From contig NZ_JPJI01000032.1 of NCBI RefSeq assembly GCF_000732625.1, positions 1,555,180-1,619,179 on the forward strand: a stretch of 64,000 nt of DNA, read 5' to 3'. This stretch comes from Nonlabens ulvanivorans (GTDB lineage Bacteria; Bacteroidota; Bacteroidia; Flavobacteriales; Flavobacteriaceae). Shown here in pieces: positions 26,421-35,686 of this stretch (its first letter is position 1; each line of letters starts with the position of its first letter). A model generated the notes under the pieces. The model had not been told where the DNA came from, did not search any database, and was given only the letters and a program-made list of their open reading frames with translations. Made by a program: the position numbers and the translations under genes.

Positions 26421-27571
26421 TCGTTAAGCGGCTTAAAAAAGTAGAGTTGATGTTGCGGTAAACTATTAGGATGCAGTATTTTAACCAGATCTTTTAATAC
26501 TAAATCTGGTCTCGTAGAAGCCTCTTCATAATAAGTAACACCACCACGAGCACCTACATTAAGTGCAAAGGTATAGACCTGTCTGTTTTTAAAGGCATCA
26601 AACTGGCTGTAAGCGCTATTATCTTTCTCCATGGCTCTATAGCTGGTATACTGCCCAGGCGCTATCCATATGTCAGCATTTTGCGCATCTGTAAGTACAC
26701 GTTCTACATTATACGATAAAGAACCTGTACCAGTGGTATTTGTATAGATGTAATTACCATTTGCATCTGCAATAATTTTACCTTGCCACGAGTTTCCATA
26801 AGGTAGATACCAAGTATCTTTCCAAGTTGCACCAGCGATGATACTAGGTGATTCTAAGGTTTGAGCAAGTTTTTTGGTCTCAAGATATTCTTTCTCAATT
26901 TCTTTAAAAATACGATCTGCTTCTTTTTCTTTACCATATAACACACCAAAAAGCTTAATCCACTCTGCTTTACCTAATGGATGTTTCTCTATCCAGTCAC
27001 CATTGTATATAACCGGTATTCCAGCCTTTTGAATTGATTCATAGATAGGATTATCACCATCAATTCCATATCCCATTACTAGATCTGGTTGCATGGTTAA
27101 TACTTTTTCAACGCTTATGGTCTGGTTTTGTCCTAGTTCTTCAATACGACCTTTATCGATAAGTGTTCTAACGCTGTTATCACTGATGTAATCAGTACCA
27201 GGAAATCCTATAATTGAAGATTGCTCATCAATTAAAACGACTGGTGGTATATGAGTAGTAGAGCTTAGAATTATTTCTTTAATAGGAATGTTAATAATCT
27301 GAGGAGCATCAGGTTCTGGTATTCGATTTGTAGAATTACCGTTTTCTAATTTAAAAGAATATTCTAAATCTGCTTCTGGCCATGGGTTTTTTATAGTGAT
27401 GTAATATCCTGTATCTGTGGAATTAATACTAAATCCAGTAGCGTATTTTATTTCTACATCTGGATATTTAAGGTTAGATGCTTTAACCTTTTCTATTGTT
27501 GTTGAGGTATCACTGTTTTTACACGACGTGATCAAGAATATGGAAAATAACAGAAAATATAAGTTCTTCAT
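26417..27571 (-). CDS. btuF: B12-binding lipoprotein
   Basis: 384 aa. Lipobox 'IFLITSCKNS'. The N-terminal 90 residues are an extra beta domain typical of the Bacteroidota version; after it comes the class III binding fold ('PPVVLIDEQSSIIGF', 'TISVEKVLTMQPDLVMGYG', 'AGIPVIYNGDWIEKHPLGKAEWIK', 'ILHPN'). Delivers substrate to the BtuC permease in the periplasm. First gene of btuFCD. An exact -7 box lies only 7 nt before its ATG, so it may be leaderless; no riboswitch precedes it. Confidence 0.9.
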   Translation of the reverse strand: MKNLYFLLFSIFLITSCKNSDTSTTIEKVKASNLKYPDVEIKYATGFSINSTDTGYYITIKNPWPEADLEYSFKLENGNSTNRIPEPDAPQIINIPIKEIILSSTTHIPPVVLIDEQSSIIGFPGTDYISDNSVRTLIDKGRIEELGQNQTISVEKVLTMQPDLVMGYGIDGDNPIYESIQKAGIPVIYNGDWIEKHPLGKAEWIKLFGVLYGKEKEADRIFKEIEKEYLETKKLAQTLESPSIIAGATWKDTWYLPYGNSWQGKIIADANGNYIYTNTTGTGSLSYNVERVLTDAQNADIWIAPGQYTSYRAMEKDNSAYSQFDAFKNRQVYTFALNVGARGGVTYYEEASTRPDLVLKDLVKILHPNSLPQHQLYFFKPLND

Positions 27572-27578
27572 AGCGCCT

Positions 27579-27586
27579 CAAAAATA
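27579..27586 (-). promoter_or_regulatory. -7 box for btuFCD
   Basis: Minus-strand TATTTTTG, exact TAnnTTTG. Distance to the btuF ATG is 7 nt. The -33 region is unclear. Confidence 0.5.
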
Positions 27587-27637
27587 CTATTATTAGCATA
27601 CATTTGCCCTGTAAAATTGGTTTCTCTAGTTGGATTA

Positions 27638-27653
27638 CGCTTTCGCGAAAGCG
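27638..27653. repeat. Iterated palindrome, between btuF and the riboswitch
   Basis: Exact core CGCTTTCGCGAAAGCG, immediately before the riboswitch 5' boundary. Confidence 0.95.
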
Positions 27654-27664
27654 AGATAAATGAA

Positions 27665-27835
27665 GATTAGAGAATTAAAAGGGAATCTAGTGTAAATCTA
27701 GAACTGTTCCCGCAACTGTAAAGTTTACATCTTTTAATAAGATGTCTCGTAGAGATTTCTATCAAAAAGTCACTGAGTCTTGTACTTGGGAAGGCGATAG
27801 AAATAAATAAGTCAGGAGACCTGCCAGCTTACACA
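27665..27835 (+). promoter_or_regulatory. Cobalamin riboswitch
   Basis: The conserved B12-box elements appear in order: GGGAA (27681), ACTGTTCCCGCAACTGTAA (27703-27721), TTGGGAAGGCGAT (27787-27799), and AAGTCAGGAGACCTGCC (27809-27825). Paired arms fold around them. It precedes the TonB receptor by about 140 nt and should repress it when B12 is plentiful. Confidence 0.95.
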
Positions 27836-27886
27836 AACTAATTGTTAACCTTCGGGATAAAGGTAGCGAGTCTTTTAAGTAAGTTT

Positions 27887-27919
27887 AATGGTTGATCCTT
27901 TCTTATATGATCACCCATT
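27887..27919 (+). promoter_or_regulatory. Hairpin after the riboswitch, possible expression platform
   Basis: AATGGTTGATC pairs with GATCACCCATT (11 bp, one mismatch, 11-nt loop). No U-run follows, so a translational or anti-structure role is more likely than termination. Confidence 0.45.
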
Positions 27920-27974
27920 AGTACCGTGCTTGATATGATTTCTCTTCTCTTTTCCCGTATTTAAAATCATTAAA

Positions 27975-29936
27975 ATGAACAAAAAAATCATTGCCATGAG
28001 CGCTATGATGGTAGCTGCTGTGTCGGGAATTGCACAAGTAGATTCTACTGCAACTAAACTGGATCAAGTACTTATTAGTGCAGATTCTAAATTTGAATTA
28101 ACAAGAAAAGATAGCGGTAAACCTGTTATCAAAATTACCAGAGCAGACATTGAAGCACAAAGCGCAGCAAGTCTAGCAGATTTATTAAATCAATATGCTG
28201 GTATTGAAATGAATGGCGCACGCAGCAATGCTGGACAGAATCTAGGATATTTTGTACGTGGTGGTAGCACTAGACAGGTAGCATTTTTAATTGATGGTGC
28301 ACAAGTGAGTGATGCAAGTAACATCAGTAATGAGTTTGATATAAGATTAGTAGACCTTAATCAAATCGAGGAAATAGAAATACTTAAAGGTGCTGCGAGT
28401 ACTTTATATGGTGCAAATGCTAGTACTGCTGTAATTGATATTAAGCTGCGCAAGTCGCCAGTGACTGGTGTGCGTGTAACTGTTGCCTCATTTATTGGTA
28501 CTAATAAAAGCGTAGAACAAGCTAATAATGGTCCCGATGAGTTTACTAATAGTGTACAATTACAAGGTACTGCAAAAAATGGTTTGACCTATGGAGTAGG
28601 TTTTAACCATCAAGCAACTAATGGTGGTCTAAGTGCTGCCGAAGCTGCAGATGGAGCCTCACCTAATGAGTCTGACGACTTTAATAGGGTCAACCTATTA
28701 GGTAGAATAGGATATGACAACAGAGAAGACTTTAAAATTTCTAGTTATTTGTCTTTTGATGAGTATACTGCCGAATTTGATGATTTTACATTAGTTGACG
28801 CAAATAATGAAACCTATAGCCGTCAGGTACGATGGGGAACTAATGTCAACTGGAAATATTCTAAAAAAGGAGAAATTGTTTATACAGATGTGAGTACACA
28901 TACCCGTCGTGACACGAGAAGTAGTTTCCCATCACTTTACAACGCCGATGGTTATTCATTAGATTTATATAACAAGTACACCTTTGATTTAGGAAAGGAA
29001 TCTTCATTAAAAACGATATTAGGATTTAACTTTAGAACAGATCGCTATGAGGATTTTAGCATCCCGTTCGGAAGTTCTAGTTTTGAACAAAATGCTGATA
29101 AAGATGACGTTAATGCACAGATTTATGATCCGTATTTAAATGTTGTTTATATCAGTGATTTTGGTCTCAATGTAAATGCTGGTGCTCGTTATAATAAGCA
29201 TAGTAATTATGATGGACAGGTGGTTTATAATTTAAATCCATCATATAGATTTGATTTAGGTAAATCTACTTTTAAAGTCTATGGTAGTTATAGTACGGCT
29301 TATATTACACCATCATTATTTCAATTATATGCTGCCGGTTTTGGCAATGATGAGCTAGAACCAGAAGAAAATACTACTCTTGAAGCTGGTTTATCTTGGA
29401 CTAAAGGTAAGAGTACAGTCACTGTAAGTGCTTTTCAACGTGATGAAAATAATCTTGTACAGTTCGTAACCATTGATCCTGTAAATTTTATTTCACAATA
29501 TCAGAATGTTGAAGAAGAGTTAACTGCAAAAGGTATAGAAGTTAGTGGTCAGACCACATTGTTTGATAAATTAATGCTGACAGCAAACTATAGTTTTATA
29601 GAACGTAATGATCAATCTTTATTGCGCCGTATACCGAAACACAAAGTTAATGCTAGTGCAAGAGTTGAAGCTATCGCAAGAGGATTTATAACCTTAAGAT
29701 ATCAGTACAATGATGATAGAGGAGATTCTTTCTTTAACTCAAATACATTTACTAATGATGCTGTGGTATTGAGTAGTTATCATACAGTGGATCTAGACCT
29801 AACTTATGGGTTGAAAAATGTACCGGCTACATTTTTTGCTGGTATCAACAACGTTACAGATACTGATTTCCAAGAATTGTTTGGATATCAAACTAGAGGT
29901 AGAACATATAAAGTAGGAGTGAGGTACCAATTTTAA
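27975..29936 (+). CDS. btuB: TonB-dependent B12 receptor
   Basis: 653 aa. Signal peptide 1-20 ('AAVSGIAQ'), then a TonB-box-like stretch ('KLDQVLISADS'), the plug domain about 45-160 ('SLADLLNQYAGIEMNG', 'FVRGGSTRQVAFLIDG', 'IEEIEILKGAASTLYGANAS') and a 22-strand barrel to the C-terminus 'GRTYKVGVRYQF', which ends in Phe as outer-membrane proteins do. There is no carboxypeptidase-like N-terminal extension. The riboswitch upstream and divergent btuFCD identify cobalamin or a corrinoid as substrate. A terminator follows. Confidence 0.93.
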   Translation: MNKKIIAMSAMMVAAVSGIAQVDSTATKLDQVLISADSKFELTRKDSGKPVIKITRADIEAQSAASLADLLNQYAGIEMNGARSNAGQNLGYFVRGGSTRQVAFLIDGAQVSDASNISNEFDIRLVDLNQIEEIEILKGAASTLYGANASTAVIDIKLRKSPVTGVRVTVASFIGTNKSVEQANNGPDEFTNSVQLQGTAKNGLTYGVGFNHQATNGGLSAAEAADGASPNESDDFNRVNLLGRIGYDNREDFKISSYLSFDEYTAEFDDFTLVDANNETYSRQVRWGTNVNWKYSKKGEIVYTDVSTHTRRDTRSSFPSLYNADGYSLDLYNKYTFDLGKESSLKTILGFNFRTDRYEDFSIPFGSSSFEQNADKDDVNAQIYDPYLNVVYISDFGLNVNAGARYNKHSNYDGQVVYNLNPSYRFDLGKSTFKVYGSYSTAYITPSLFQLYAAGFGNDELEPEENTTLEAGLSWTKGKSTVTVSAFQRDENNLVQFVTIDPVNFISQYQNVEEELTAKGIEVSGQTTLFDKLMLTANYSFIERNDQSLLRRIPKHKVNASARVEAIARGFITLRYQYNDDRGDSFFNSNTFTNDAVVLSSYHTVDLDLTYGLKNVPATFFAGINNVTDTDFQELFGYQTRGRTYKVGVRYQF

Positions 29937-29958
29937 ATTAGGTCTATCTTTAATTATG

Positions 29959-29997
29959 AATCCCATTTCAAATGTCTTTTTTGAAATGGGATTTTTT
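29959..29997 (+). terminator. Terminator after btuB
   Basis: AATCCCATTTCAAA pairs with TTTGAAATGGGATT, 14-bp stem, followed by T residues. Confidence 0.88.
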
Positions 29998-30023
29998 ATT
30001 TTTAAACTAATTAAATACTTCAA

Positions 30024-30962
30024 TTAGTTTAGTAAGTAGACTAATGCTGGTGCTACTCTTTGTCTCCAATAGTTTTCATCATGCTCATGTCCTTCAAATT
30101 TGATAGACCTATAATTAACTGATGTATAACCTTTTTCTATAAACATACTATCCACACGCAGCTGGTATGGTTCATAATCTTTATCTAGTGTTTCTGTTCC
30201 ATAATCAAAGTAAATGCGATGATTCTTTGCCGGTGGTATGGTTTCCGGTAGACTTTCTATAAAAGCTTCACCTAAATAAGGAACAGGCCAGTGTGTACTC
30301 AGACAACCTGCGTTACCGAAAATGTTAGGATATTCCATAATTGCATACAGAGATATTAATCCGCCCATACTGCTTCCCATGATGATATTATCTTTAGGTT
30401 CTACAGATACTTGAAATTTGTTTCTTACAAAAGGTAATACTTCCGTGGTTACAAATTTTAAATACTCGTCTGAGTAGAGTTGGTTATAACCAGTGTTTTT
30501 CTTTAATTCAGATTTTGCAAATTTGGATTGTGTTAATTCCTTAGGTTGTTGTGGCATATACTCATTCATGCGCTTCTTAGAATGTGACCATGTTGTAACT
30601 ACAATGGTAGGCTTAATAGCATTAATGACAGATAGGGAATCCATTTTCTCATCTATTTGCCATGCTTTGCCATAATTTGAAGAACTTTTGTTGAATACAT
30701 TTTGCCCATCATGCATATATAATAATTTATAATCTACGTCGGTTAGAGGATAACCTTGCGGTAACCAGATTTCTAATTGACGCTGGTCAACATAACTAGA
30801 CTTAAAGTTATTAAAATATAGAATAGTGTCGTTCTCTATTGGATTTTGAATTTCAAAACTACTGATATTTGTTGTCGCTATAGGTGTAAATATATTAGTG
30901 GGCGACTGATCTTTACAGGAGATAATTATAAAAATGAAAAGAAGATATTTAAATGCTTTCAT
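30024..30962 (-). CDS. Esterase-D-type alpha/beta hydrolase lipoprotein
   Basis: 312 aa. Lipobox 'FIFIIISCKDQ'. 'LEIWLPQGYP' and 'LLYMHDGQNVFNKSSSNYGKAWQID' open the hydrolase domain; 'IIMGSSMGGLISLYAIMEYP' holds the nucleophile Ser and 'FEGHEHDENYWRQRV' the probable His. The family includes enterobactin-esterase-like and acetyl-xylan-esterase-like enzymes; substrate unknown. It ends the operon kinase-regulator-esterase (2-bp gap), which suggests joint expression more than joint function. Confidence 0.88.
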   Translation of the reverse strand: MKAFKYLLFIFIIISCKDQSPTNIFTPIATTNISSFEIQNPIENDTILYFNNFKSSYVDQRQLEIWLPQGYPLTDVDYKLLYMHDGQNVFNKSSSNYGKAWQIDEKMDSLSVINAIKPTIVVTTWSHSKKRMNEYMPQQPKELTQSKFAKSELKKNTGYNQLYSDEYLKFVTTEVLPFVRNKFQVSVEPKDNIIMGSSMGGLISLYAIMEYPNIFGNAGCLSTHWPVPYLGEAFIESLPETIPPAKNHRIYFDYGTETLDKDYEPYQLRVDSMFIEKGYTSVNYRSIKFEGHEHDENYWRQRVAPALVYLLN

Positions 30963-30964
30963 GT

Positions 30965-31594
30965 TTATTGGTTATAATGGCCATAACGTTGTAAGGCATA
31001 TTTGTAGAGCTCATTTTTACCTTCTAATTGTAATTTATGAATCATATTTTTTCTATGTTTAACAACGGTACTCACTGCGGTTTGTCTTTCTTCGGCAATC
31101 TCTGCAGATGTTTTTCCTAATGCAATAAGTTTCAGGATTTCAGTCTCGCTGCGCGATAAAGGTTGTACATCATCATTTTGTTCTTTTTTATTGACCTCTT
31201 CAAGGTCAATTGCTTGATCAAAGTAATTTTTACCAGATGCGACTGTTTCAATCGCTTTCTTAAGTTCTGTTAAGGGACTTATTTTAAGGACATATCCATC
31301 TGCACCTGCATCTATCATCTCCTTAATGGCGCCAGGATTATCATACATACTTAAAGCGATTACTTTAATGTTTTTATTTAAAGATTTAATAGCAGTGCAT
31401 AACTCAACACCATTCATAATAGGCATGTTAATATCTGTAAGTACCACTTGTGGTTTTACAAACTTGAGCATTTCTAACATTTCTTTTCCGTTAGGCGCGT
31501 TCCCTATGACCTCGATATTAGAATCTTGTTCTAGAAAAACCTTAAGACCATCACTGAGCGAGATGTGATCTTCGGCAATAGTTATAAATATCAT
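30965..31594 (-). CDS. NarL/FixJ-family response regulator
   Basis: 209 aa. Receiver domain 1-120 with acidic pair 'EDH', phospho-acceptor Asp in 'VLTDINMPIMNG', Ser in 'IALSMYD' and Lys in 'YVLKIS'. A LuxR-type helix-turn-helix occupies 145-205 ('LSRSETEILKLIALGKTSAEIAEE', 'VVKHRKNMIHKL'). Overlaps its cognate kinase by 4 bp. Target genes unknown. Confidence 0.95.
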   Translation of the reverse strand: MIFITIAEDHISLSDGLKVFLEQDSNIEVIGNAPNGKEMLEMLKFVKPQVVLTDINMPIMNGVELCTAIKSLNKNIKVIALSMYDNPGAIKEMIDAGADGYVLKISPLTELKKAIETVASGKNYFDQAIDLEEVNKKEQNDDVQPLSRSETEILKLIALGKTSAEIAEERQTAVSTVVKHRKNMIHKLQLEGKNELYKYALQRYGHYNQ

Positions 31595-33378
31595 ACTAGG
31601 GGAATTTCAATATTAATAGTGGTTCCACGTTTTAGTTTAGTATCAATTTCCATAGTACCATCTAAGTTTTGAACTCTAGTATTAATGCTATCAAGACCTG
31701 TTCCATTATTATTTAAATTTTCTGGAATAAAACCATTACCATCATCTTCCACCATAATACTTACATGGTCCTCATAGCCAGTTAATATAATGCTTGCGTT
31801 TTGTGCTTCGGCATGTTTGATGGTGTTATTGAGCAGTTCTTGAATAATTCTAAAAAGACCTAACTCCATACTATTGCTTAAATTACCTTGTAAACCATGA
31901 TGTATAACTTCAACCTGTATGGACTTACCGGCGTTAATACGGCTAGCAAGTTGCTCTAAAGTACCTATTAAACCATGTGAACTTAGAACACTACTTTTTT
32001 GAGCGTGTGATATATTGCGAACTTTAGTATACGTGTCATTCAATAAATCATAGGCGTTTTCTAGTATTTTTTTATTTTCTACTTGATTACTTTTACCTAT
32101 AACATTTTCAATACACATACGAGCAGTAGTCAAGGAACTGCCTATATCGTCATGTAAATCTTGAGCGATTTTTTTACGTTCTTTTTCCTGTCCAGTGATC
32201 ATCGCATCAATACCTGCTAATTCTTGATCACGCAGTAATTTTTCTTCTCTTTGTTTTTGAGCTTCAGCTTGTGCGGCAAGTAATTTTTGCTTTTGTCTCA
32301 TTCTATTAAATAGATAAGCACCTATTCCCGAAATACAGGCAAGAATAAAGAGCAATAAATAAATTTTGTTCTTACTAGTCAGGTTTTTAGCAGTTAGCTC
32401 AGCGTTTTCAAGATCTTTTTCTGCTGTTTCATATTTGGTCTGTAGTTCCTTTAAGTTTTGAGCGATGTCACTACGTTCCAAAGAATCCTCTTCTGATATG
32501 AACTGATTGTAGTAATCAATTGCTTCTTTGTAATTACCAGCAGCCGTTTGAGCATCGGCTATGTTGCGCAACAAGCCTACACTTAATTCTTTATCGTTTT
32601 TATTTTTAATCAGTTCTTTGGCTTCAATTAAATTATCTACCGCAGCTTGATTTTTACCTATAGCCATTTGTAACATGGCTAGATTATTAAGTCTCACGGC
32701 GATATCAAAAGTGTCTTTTTTTGCAATGACGTCTGCAAGATTTTTTTGATAATAAAATAAAGCAGAATCATTTTGTGCCTGATAGTAATGTAAGGTTCCT
32801 AGATTAAATTCGGTATCAATCAATTCTTGTTTTAAATCATTCTCGATACTTATGTTTCTCATCTCATAACAAATATCCTGTGCTTGTGCATAATTACCCA
32901 ATTGTATTTCTTTGAACATGAAATAGAATTTACTTTTAATCAAAAGAGTAGGGTCGTTAAGCTCTGTCGCAATAGATAGATTTTCAATCATTAGCGACTC
33001 TGGCGCTACCTGTAATTCTGATGCTGAATTACTAAGTTCCATCATGTAATCGTTTGCCATAAAAATGACACGCTTATCATCAGAATGATTTTTTGCTTTT
33101 TGTAAATCTTTATAAGCATTTTCAAAATCATCTATGGCACATTTAATACCGCCAGTAGCTAGAAAATAAAGAGCTTGATCACTTTTATTTAGGTCATTAA
33201 CATCGTGATTTTTTACTATTTCTCTTAATTGCGCGATGTCATTACGGTTCAATATATTCATGACACTATCTAGTGGTTGTGCTTGCGCAATAACCTGCTG
33301 TATAGATGTAAGGATTAACACGATAGTGATTATAAATCGAGTTGTCGATTGGTGATTGTAAGGGAAAAGTCGAGCCAT
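31591..33378 (-). CDS. TPR-containing sensor histidine kinase (HisKA_3 type)
   Basis: 595 aa. Signal peptide ending 'QQVIAQAQ', TPR-like helical repeats about 40-300 in the periplasm, a coiled coil about 300-335, one membrane helix ('IYLLLFILACISGIGAYLF'), a second short coiled coil, then the dimerisation/phosphoacceptor motif 'KKIAQDLHDDIGSSL' and a HATPase_c domain ('LLNNTIKHAEAQN', 'DDGNGF', 'GTGLDSINTRV'). Pairs with the response regulator downstream. The input signal is unknown. Its -7 box lies at 33405-33412. Confidence 0.94.
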   Translation of the reverse strand: MARLFPYNHQSTTRFIITIVLILTSIQQVIAQAQPLDSVMNILNRNDIAQLREIVKNHDVNDLNKSDQALYFLATGGIKCAIDDFENAYKDLQKAKNHSDDKRVIFMANDYMMELSNSASELQVAPESLMIENLSIATELNDPTLLIKSKFYFMFKEIQLGNYAQAQDICYEMRNISIENDLKQELIDTEFNLGTLHYYQAQNDSALFYYQKNLADVIAKKDTFDIAVRLNNLAMLQMAIGKNQAAVDNLIEAKELIKNKNDKELSVGLLRNIADAQTAAGNYKEAIDYYNQFISEEDSLERSDIAQNLKELQTKYETAEKDLENAELTAKNLTSKNKIYLLLFILACISGIGAYLFNRMRQKQKLLAAQAEAQKQREEKLLRDQELAGIDAMITGQEKERKKIAQDLHDDIGSSLTTARMCIENVIGKSNQVENKKILENAYDLLNDTYTKVRNISHAQKSSVLSSHGLIGTLEQLASRINAGKSIQVEVIHHGLQGNLSNSMELGLFRIIQELLNNTIKHAEAQNASIILTGYEDHVSIMVEDDGNGFIPENLNNNGTGLDSINTRVQNLDGTMEIDTKLKRGTTINIEIPLV

Positions 33379-33404
33379 TATATAAGTAGGGAACGTTATA
33401 CTTT

Positions 33405-33412
33405 CAAATATA
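33405..33412 (-). promoter_or_regulatory. -7 box for the histidine kinase operon
   Basis: Minus-strand TATATTTG, exact TAnnTTTG, 26 nt before the ATG. Confidence 0.5.
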
Positions 33413-33521
33413 ATAAACTATCGGTTAGGAATCTTCCCCTTATAAAATCTATTCCTACACGTTATTTACTACTTGTTTATTTTCTTAAATTTGGTTTCAT
33501 TTAGTATGGGTTATCATGTTA

Positions 33522-33537
33522 CGCTTTCGCGAAAGCG
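33522..33537. repeat. Iterated palindrome, intergenic
   Basis: Exact core, extended to ACG...CGT. It lies between the divergent kinase and peptidase genes, 39 bp before the latter's ATG. Confidence 0.95.
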
Positions 33538-33576
33538 TAATCCAAACCATTAAATTATTTTAAACAATTGTATTTT

Positions 33577-35586
33577 ATGAAATATTTAAAGATTGCTAGC
33601 ATTGTACTAGCAACAACAGCGTTAATTTCTTGTAATGATAAAGTACCTGAAACAATGGAGGCTCCTGTTACAGAATTTAGCTATGATGTGACTGAATTTG
33701 CTGACATAGGAGTTTTAAGATATCAAATCCCAGGATGGGAAGAATTAAATCTTCAACAACAAAAACTTGTTTATTATTTAACTCAGGCAGGATTGAGTGG
33801 TAGAGATATTATCTGGGATCAAAATTATCGCCATAATCTAGAACTGCGTAAAGGTCTAGAATCTATTTACACGTCTTATAAAGGTGATGTAAATGATGTA
33901 GACTGGAAAGAGTTTGAAATTTATCTTCATAGAGTATGGTTTGCAAATGGAATCCATCATCACTACAGTATGGATAAGATGAAACCAGGATTTGATGAGG
34001 ACTATTTTAAACGTTTAATGGCACAGACTAATGTGACTATAGCTGAAGACGTGTGGATGGTCATGTTTAATGATCAAGATGCTAAAAAAGTTGATAAAGC
34101 AAAAGGAAAAGATATTGTACTAGCTAGTGCGGTTAATTTTTATGGTCCTGATGTAACTGAGGAAGAAGCCAGAGCATATTATAAAAGTATCAATGTAGAC
34201 CCTAATGAACCTATTGAAGTGGGATTAAATTCTCAACTTGTAAAAGAGAATGGTAAACTCGTAGAGAAAGCTTATAAAAGTGGCGGTTTATATGGTCCAG
34301 CGATGGATCAAATGATTTACTGGTTGCAAAAAGCTCAAGGAGTGGCAGAAACCGTTGAACAAGCAAAAGCTATAGGTTTGCTTATAGAGTATTATGAAAC
34401 AGGTGATTTACATAAATGGGATGAATACGCTATTGTATGGTCTAAATCAACAGATGGTGCTGTAGACTGGATAACAGGTTTTGTAGAAGTTTATAATGAT
34501 CCTATCGCATATAAGGGTAGTTATGAAACTATTGTACAGATTAAGGATTTTGATATGTCACGTAAGATGGAAGTGTTAAGTTCAAATGCTCAATGGTTTG
34601 AAGATAACTCGCCTTTAATGGATGAACATAAAAAGGAGAAAGTTACCGGTGTAAGTTATAAAACGGTAAATGTGGCAGGTGAGGCTGGAGATGCTAGCCC
34701 TGCGACTCCAATAGGAGTTAATTTACCTAATAATGTATGGATTAGAGAAGTGCATGGTAGTAAATCGGTTTCTTTAGGTAACATTATTGAGGCTTATGGT
34801 AGTTCTGGTAGCTCAGGTAGATTAGAAGAATTTGCCTTTGATGATGAAGAGATTGCTCTTGAAAAAGAATATGGTGCGCTTGCAGATAAATTACATACTG
34901 CATTACATGAAGTAGTAGGTCACGCATCTGGACAAATTAATGAAGGTGTTGCAACGCCTAAAGAAACTTTAAAAAGTTATAAATCTACTATTGAGGAAGG
35001 TAGAGCCGATTTATTTGGTCTATATTACTTAATGGACCCTAAACTAGAAGAGCTAGGTCTTGTAAAAGATTGGAAAAAAACTGGAACAGCTGCATATGAT
35101 GGTTATATAAGAAATGGATTGATTTCTCAATTAGTACGTTTAGAGTTAGGTCAAGATGTAGAAGAAGACCATATGCGTAATAGACAATGGGTGAGTGCAT
35201 GGGTTTATGAAAGAGGACAGGAAGATAATGTTATTGAAAAAGTAACTAAAGACGGAAAGACCTATTATGACATTAATGATTACGAAAAGTTGAGAACACT
35301 TTTTGGTGAATTATTGAGAGAGACTCAACGTATTACTAGTGAAGGTGATTTTGAGGCTGCACAAGCACTAGTTGAAGACTATGGTGTTAAGGTAGATCAA
35401 GATTTACATCGTGAGGTGTTAGATCGTAATAGTCAATTTAAAACACCAGCTTATAGAGGTTTTGTAAATCCTATGATTACACCAATTATGGAAGGTGATG
35501 AGATTACATCGTTTACCATTGAACAACCAGAGACGTTTGCAGATCAAATGTTGATGTATTCAGAAAAGTATGGTCATCTAGACTAA
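33577..35586 (+). CDS. M49-family dipeptidyl peptidase III lipoprotein
   Basis: 669 aa from ATG 33577 (a TTG at 33568 is rejected since the signal peptide starts at the ATG). 'ATTALISCND' is a lipobox. 'LHEVVGHASGQINEG' supplies the HExxGH zinc motif of family M49 and 'IEEGRADLFGLYYL' the third ligand Glu. Removes dipeptides from peptide N-termini in the envelope. The N-terminal 'AGLSGRDIIWDQNYRHNL' is typical of the Bacteroidota version. A long terminator follows. Confidence 0.94.
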   Translation: MKYLKIASIVLATTALISCNDKVPETMEAPVTEFSYDVTEFADIGVLRYQIPGWEELNLQQQKLVYYLTQAGLSGRDIIWDQNYRHNLELRKGLESIYTSYKGDVNDVDWKEFEIYLHRVWFANGIHHHYSMDKMKPGFDEDYFKRLMAQTNVTIAEDVWMVMFNDQDAKKVDKAKGKDIVLASAVNFYGPDVTEEEARAYYKSINVDPNEPIEVGLNSQLVKENGKLVEKAYKSGGLYGPAMDQMIYWLQKAQGVAETVEQAKAIGLLIEYYETGDLHKWDEYAIVWSKSTDGAVDWITGFVEVYNDPIAYKGSYETIVQIKDFDMSRKMEVLSSNAQWFEDNSPLMDEHKKEKVTGVSYKTVNVAGEAGDASPATPIGVNLPNNVWIREVHGSKSVSLGNIIEAYGSSGSSGRLEEFAFDDEEIALEKEYGALADKLHTALHEVVGHASGQINEGVATPKETLKSYKSTIEEGRADLFGLYYLMDPKLEELGLVKDWKKTGTAAYDGYIRNGLISQLVRLELGQDVEEDHMRNRQWVSAWVYERGQEDNVIEKVTKDGKTYYDINDYEKLRTLFGELLRETQRITSEGDFEAAQALVEDYGVKVDQDLHREVLDRNSQFKTPAYRGFVNPMITPIMEGDEITSFTIEQPETFADQMLMYSEKYGHLD

Positions 35587-35607
35587 TCAGTAATAGTTTA
35601 AAATTTA

Positions 35608-35650
35608 AGAGGCTCATAAAAAGATTTTATAATCTTTTTATGAGCCTCTT
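35608..35650. terminator. Long bidirectional terminator
   Basis: Perfect 20-bp stem AAGAGGCTCATAAAAAGATT with its complement and a 3-nt loop, between the convergent peptidase and DUF5723 genes. Confidence 0.9.
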
Positions 35651-35686
35651 TACTTTGGTTTAAATAAAATAGGTTTTTGATTTCTT

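Larger units (their letters stand above)
27572..27974. other. B12 locus control region (403 bp, no gene)
   Basis: Between divergent btuF and btuB. From left: the btuF -7 box, an iterated palindrome (27638-27653), the cobalamin riboswitch (about 27665-27835), and a further hairpin at 27887-27919. No open frame of note. Confidence 0.85.

Noticed and set aside
29799-30023. Minus-strand 74-aa frame at the end of btuB
   Set aside because: Overlaps the receptor's C-terminal strands and its terminator; no coding signal.
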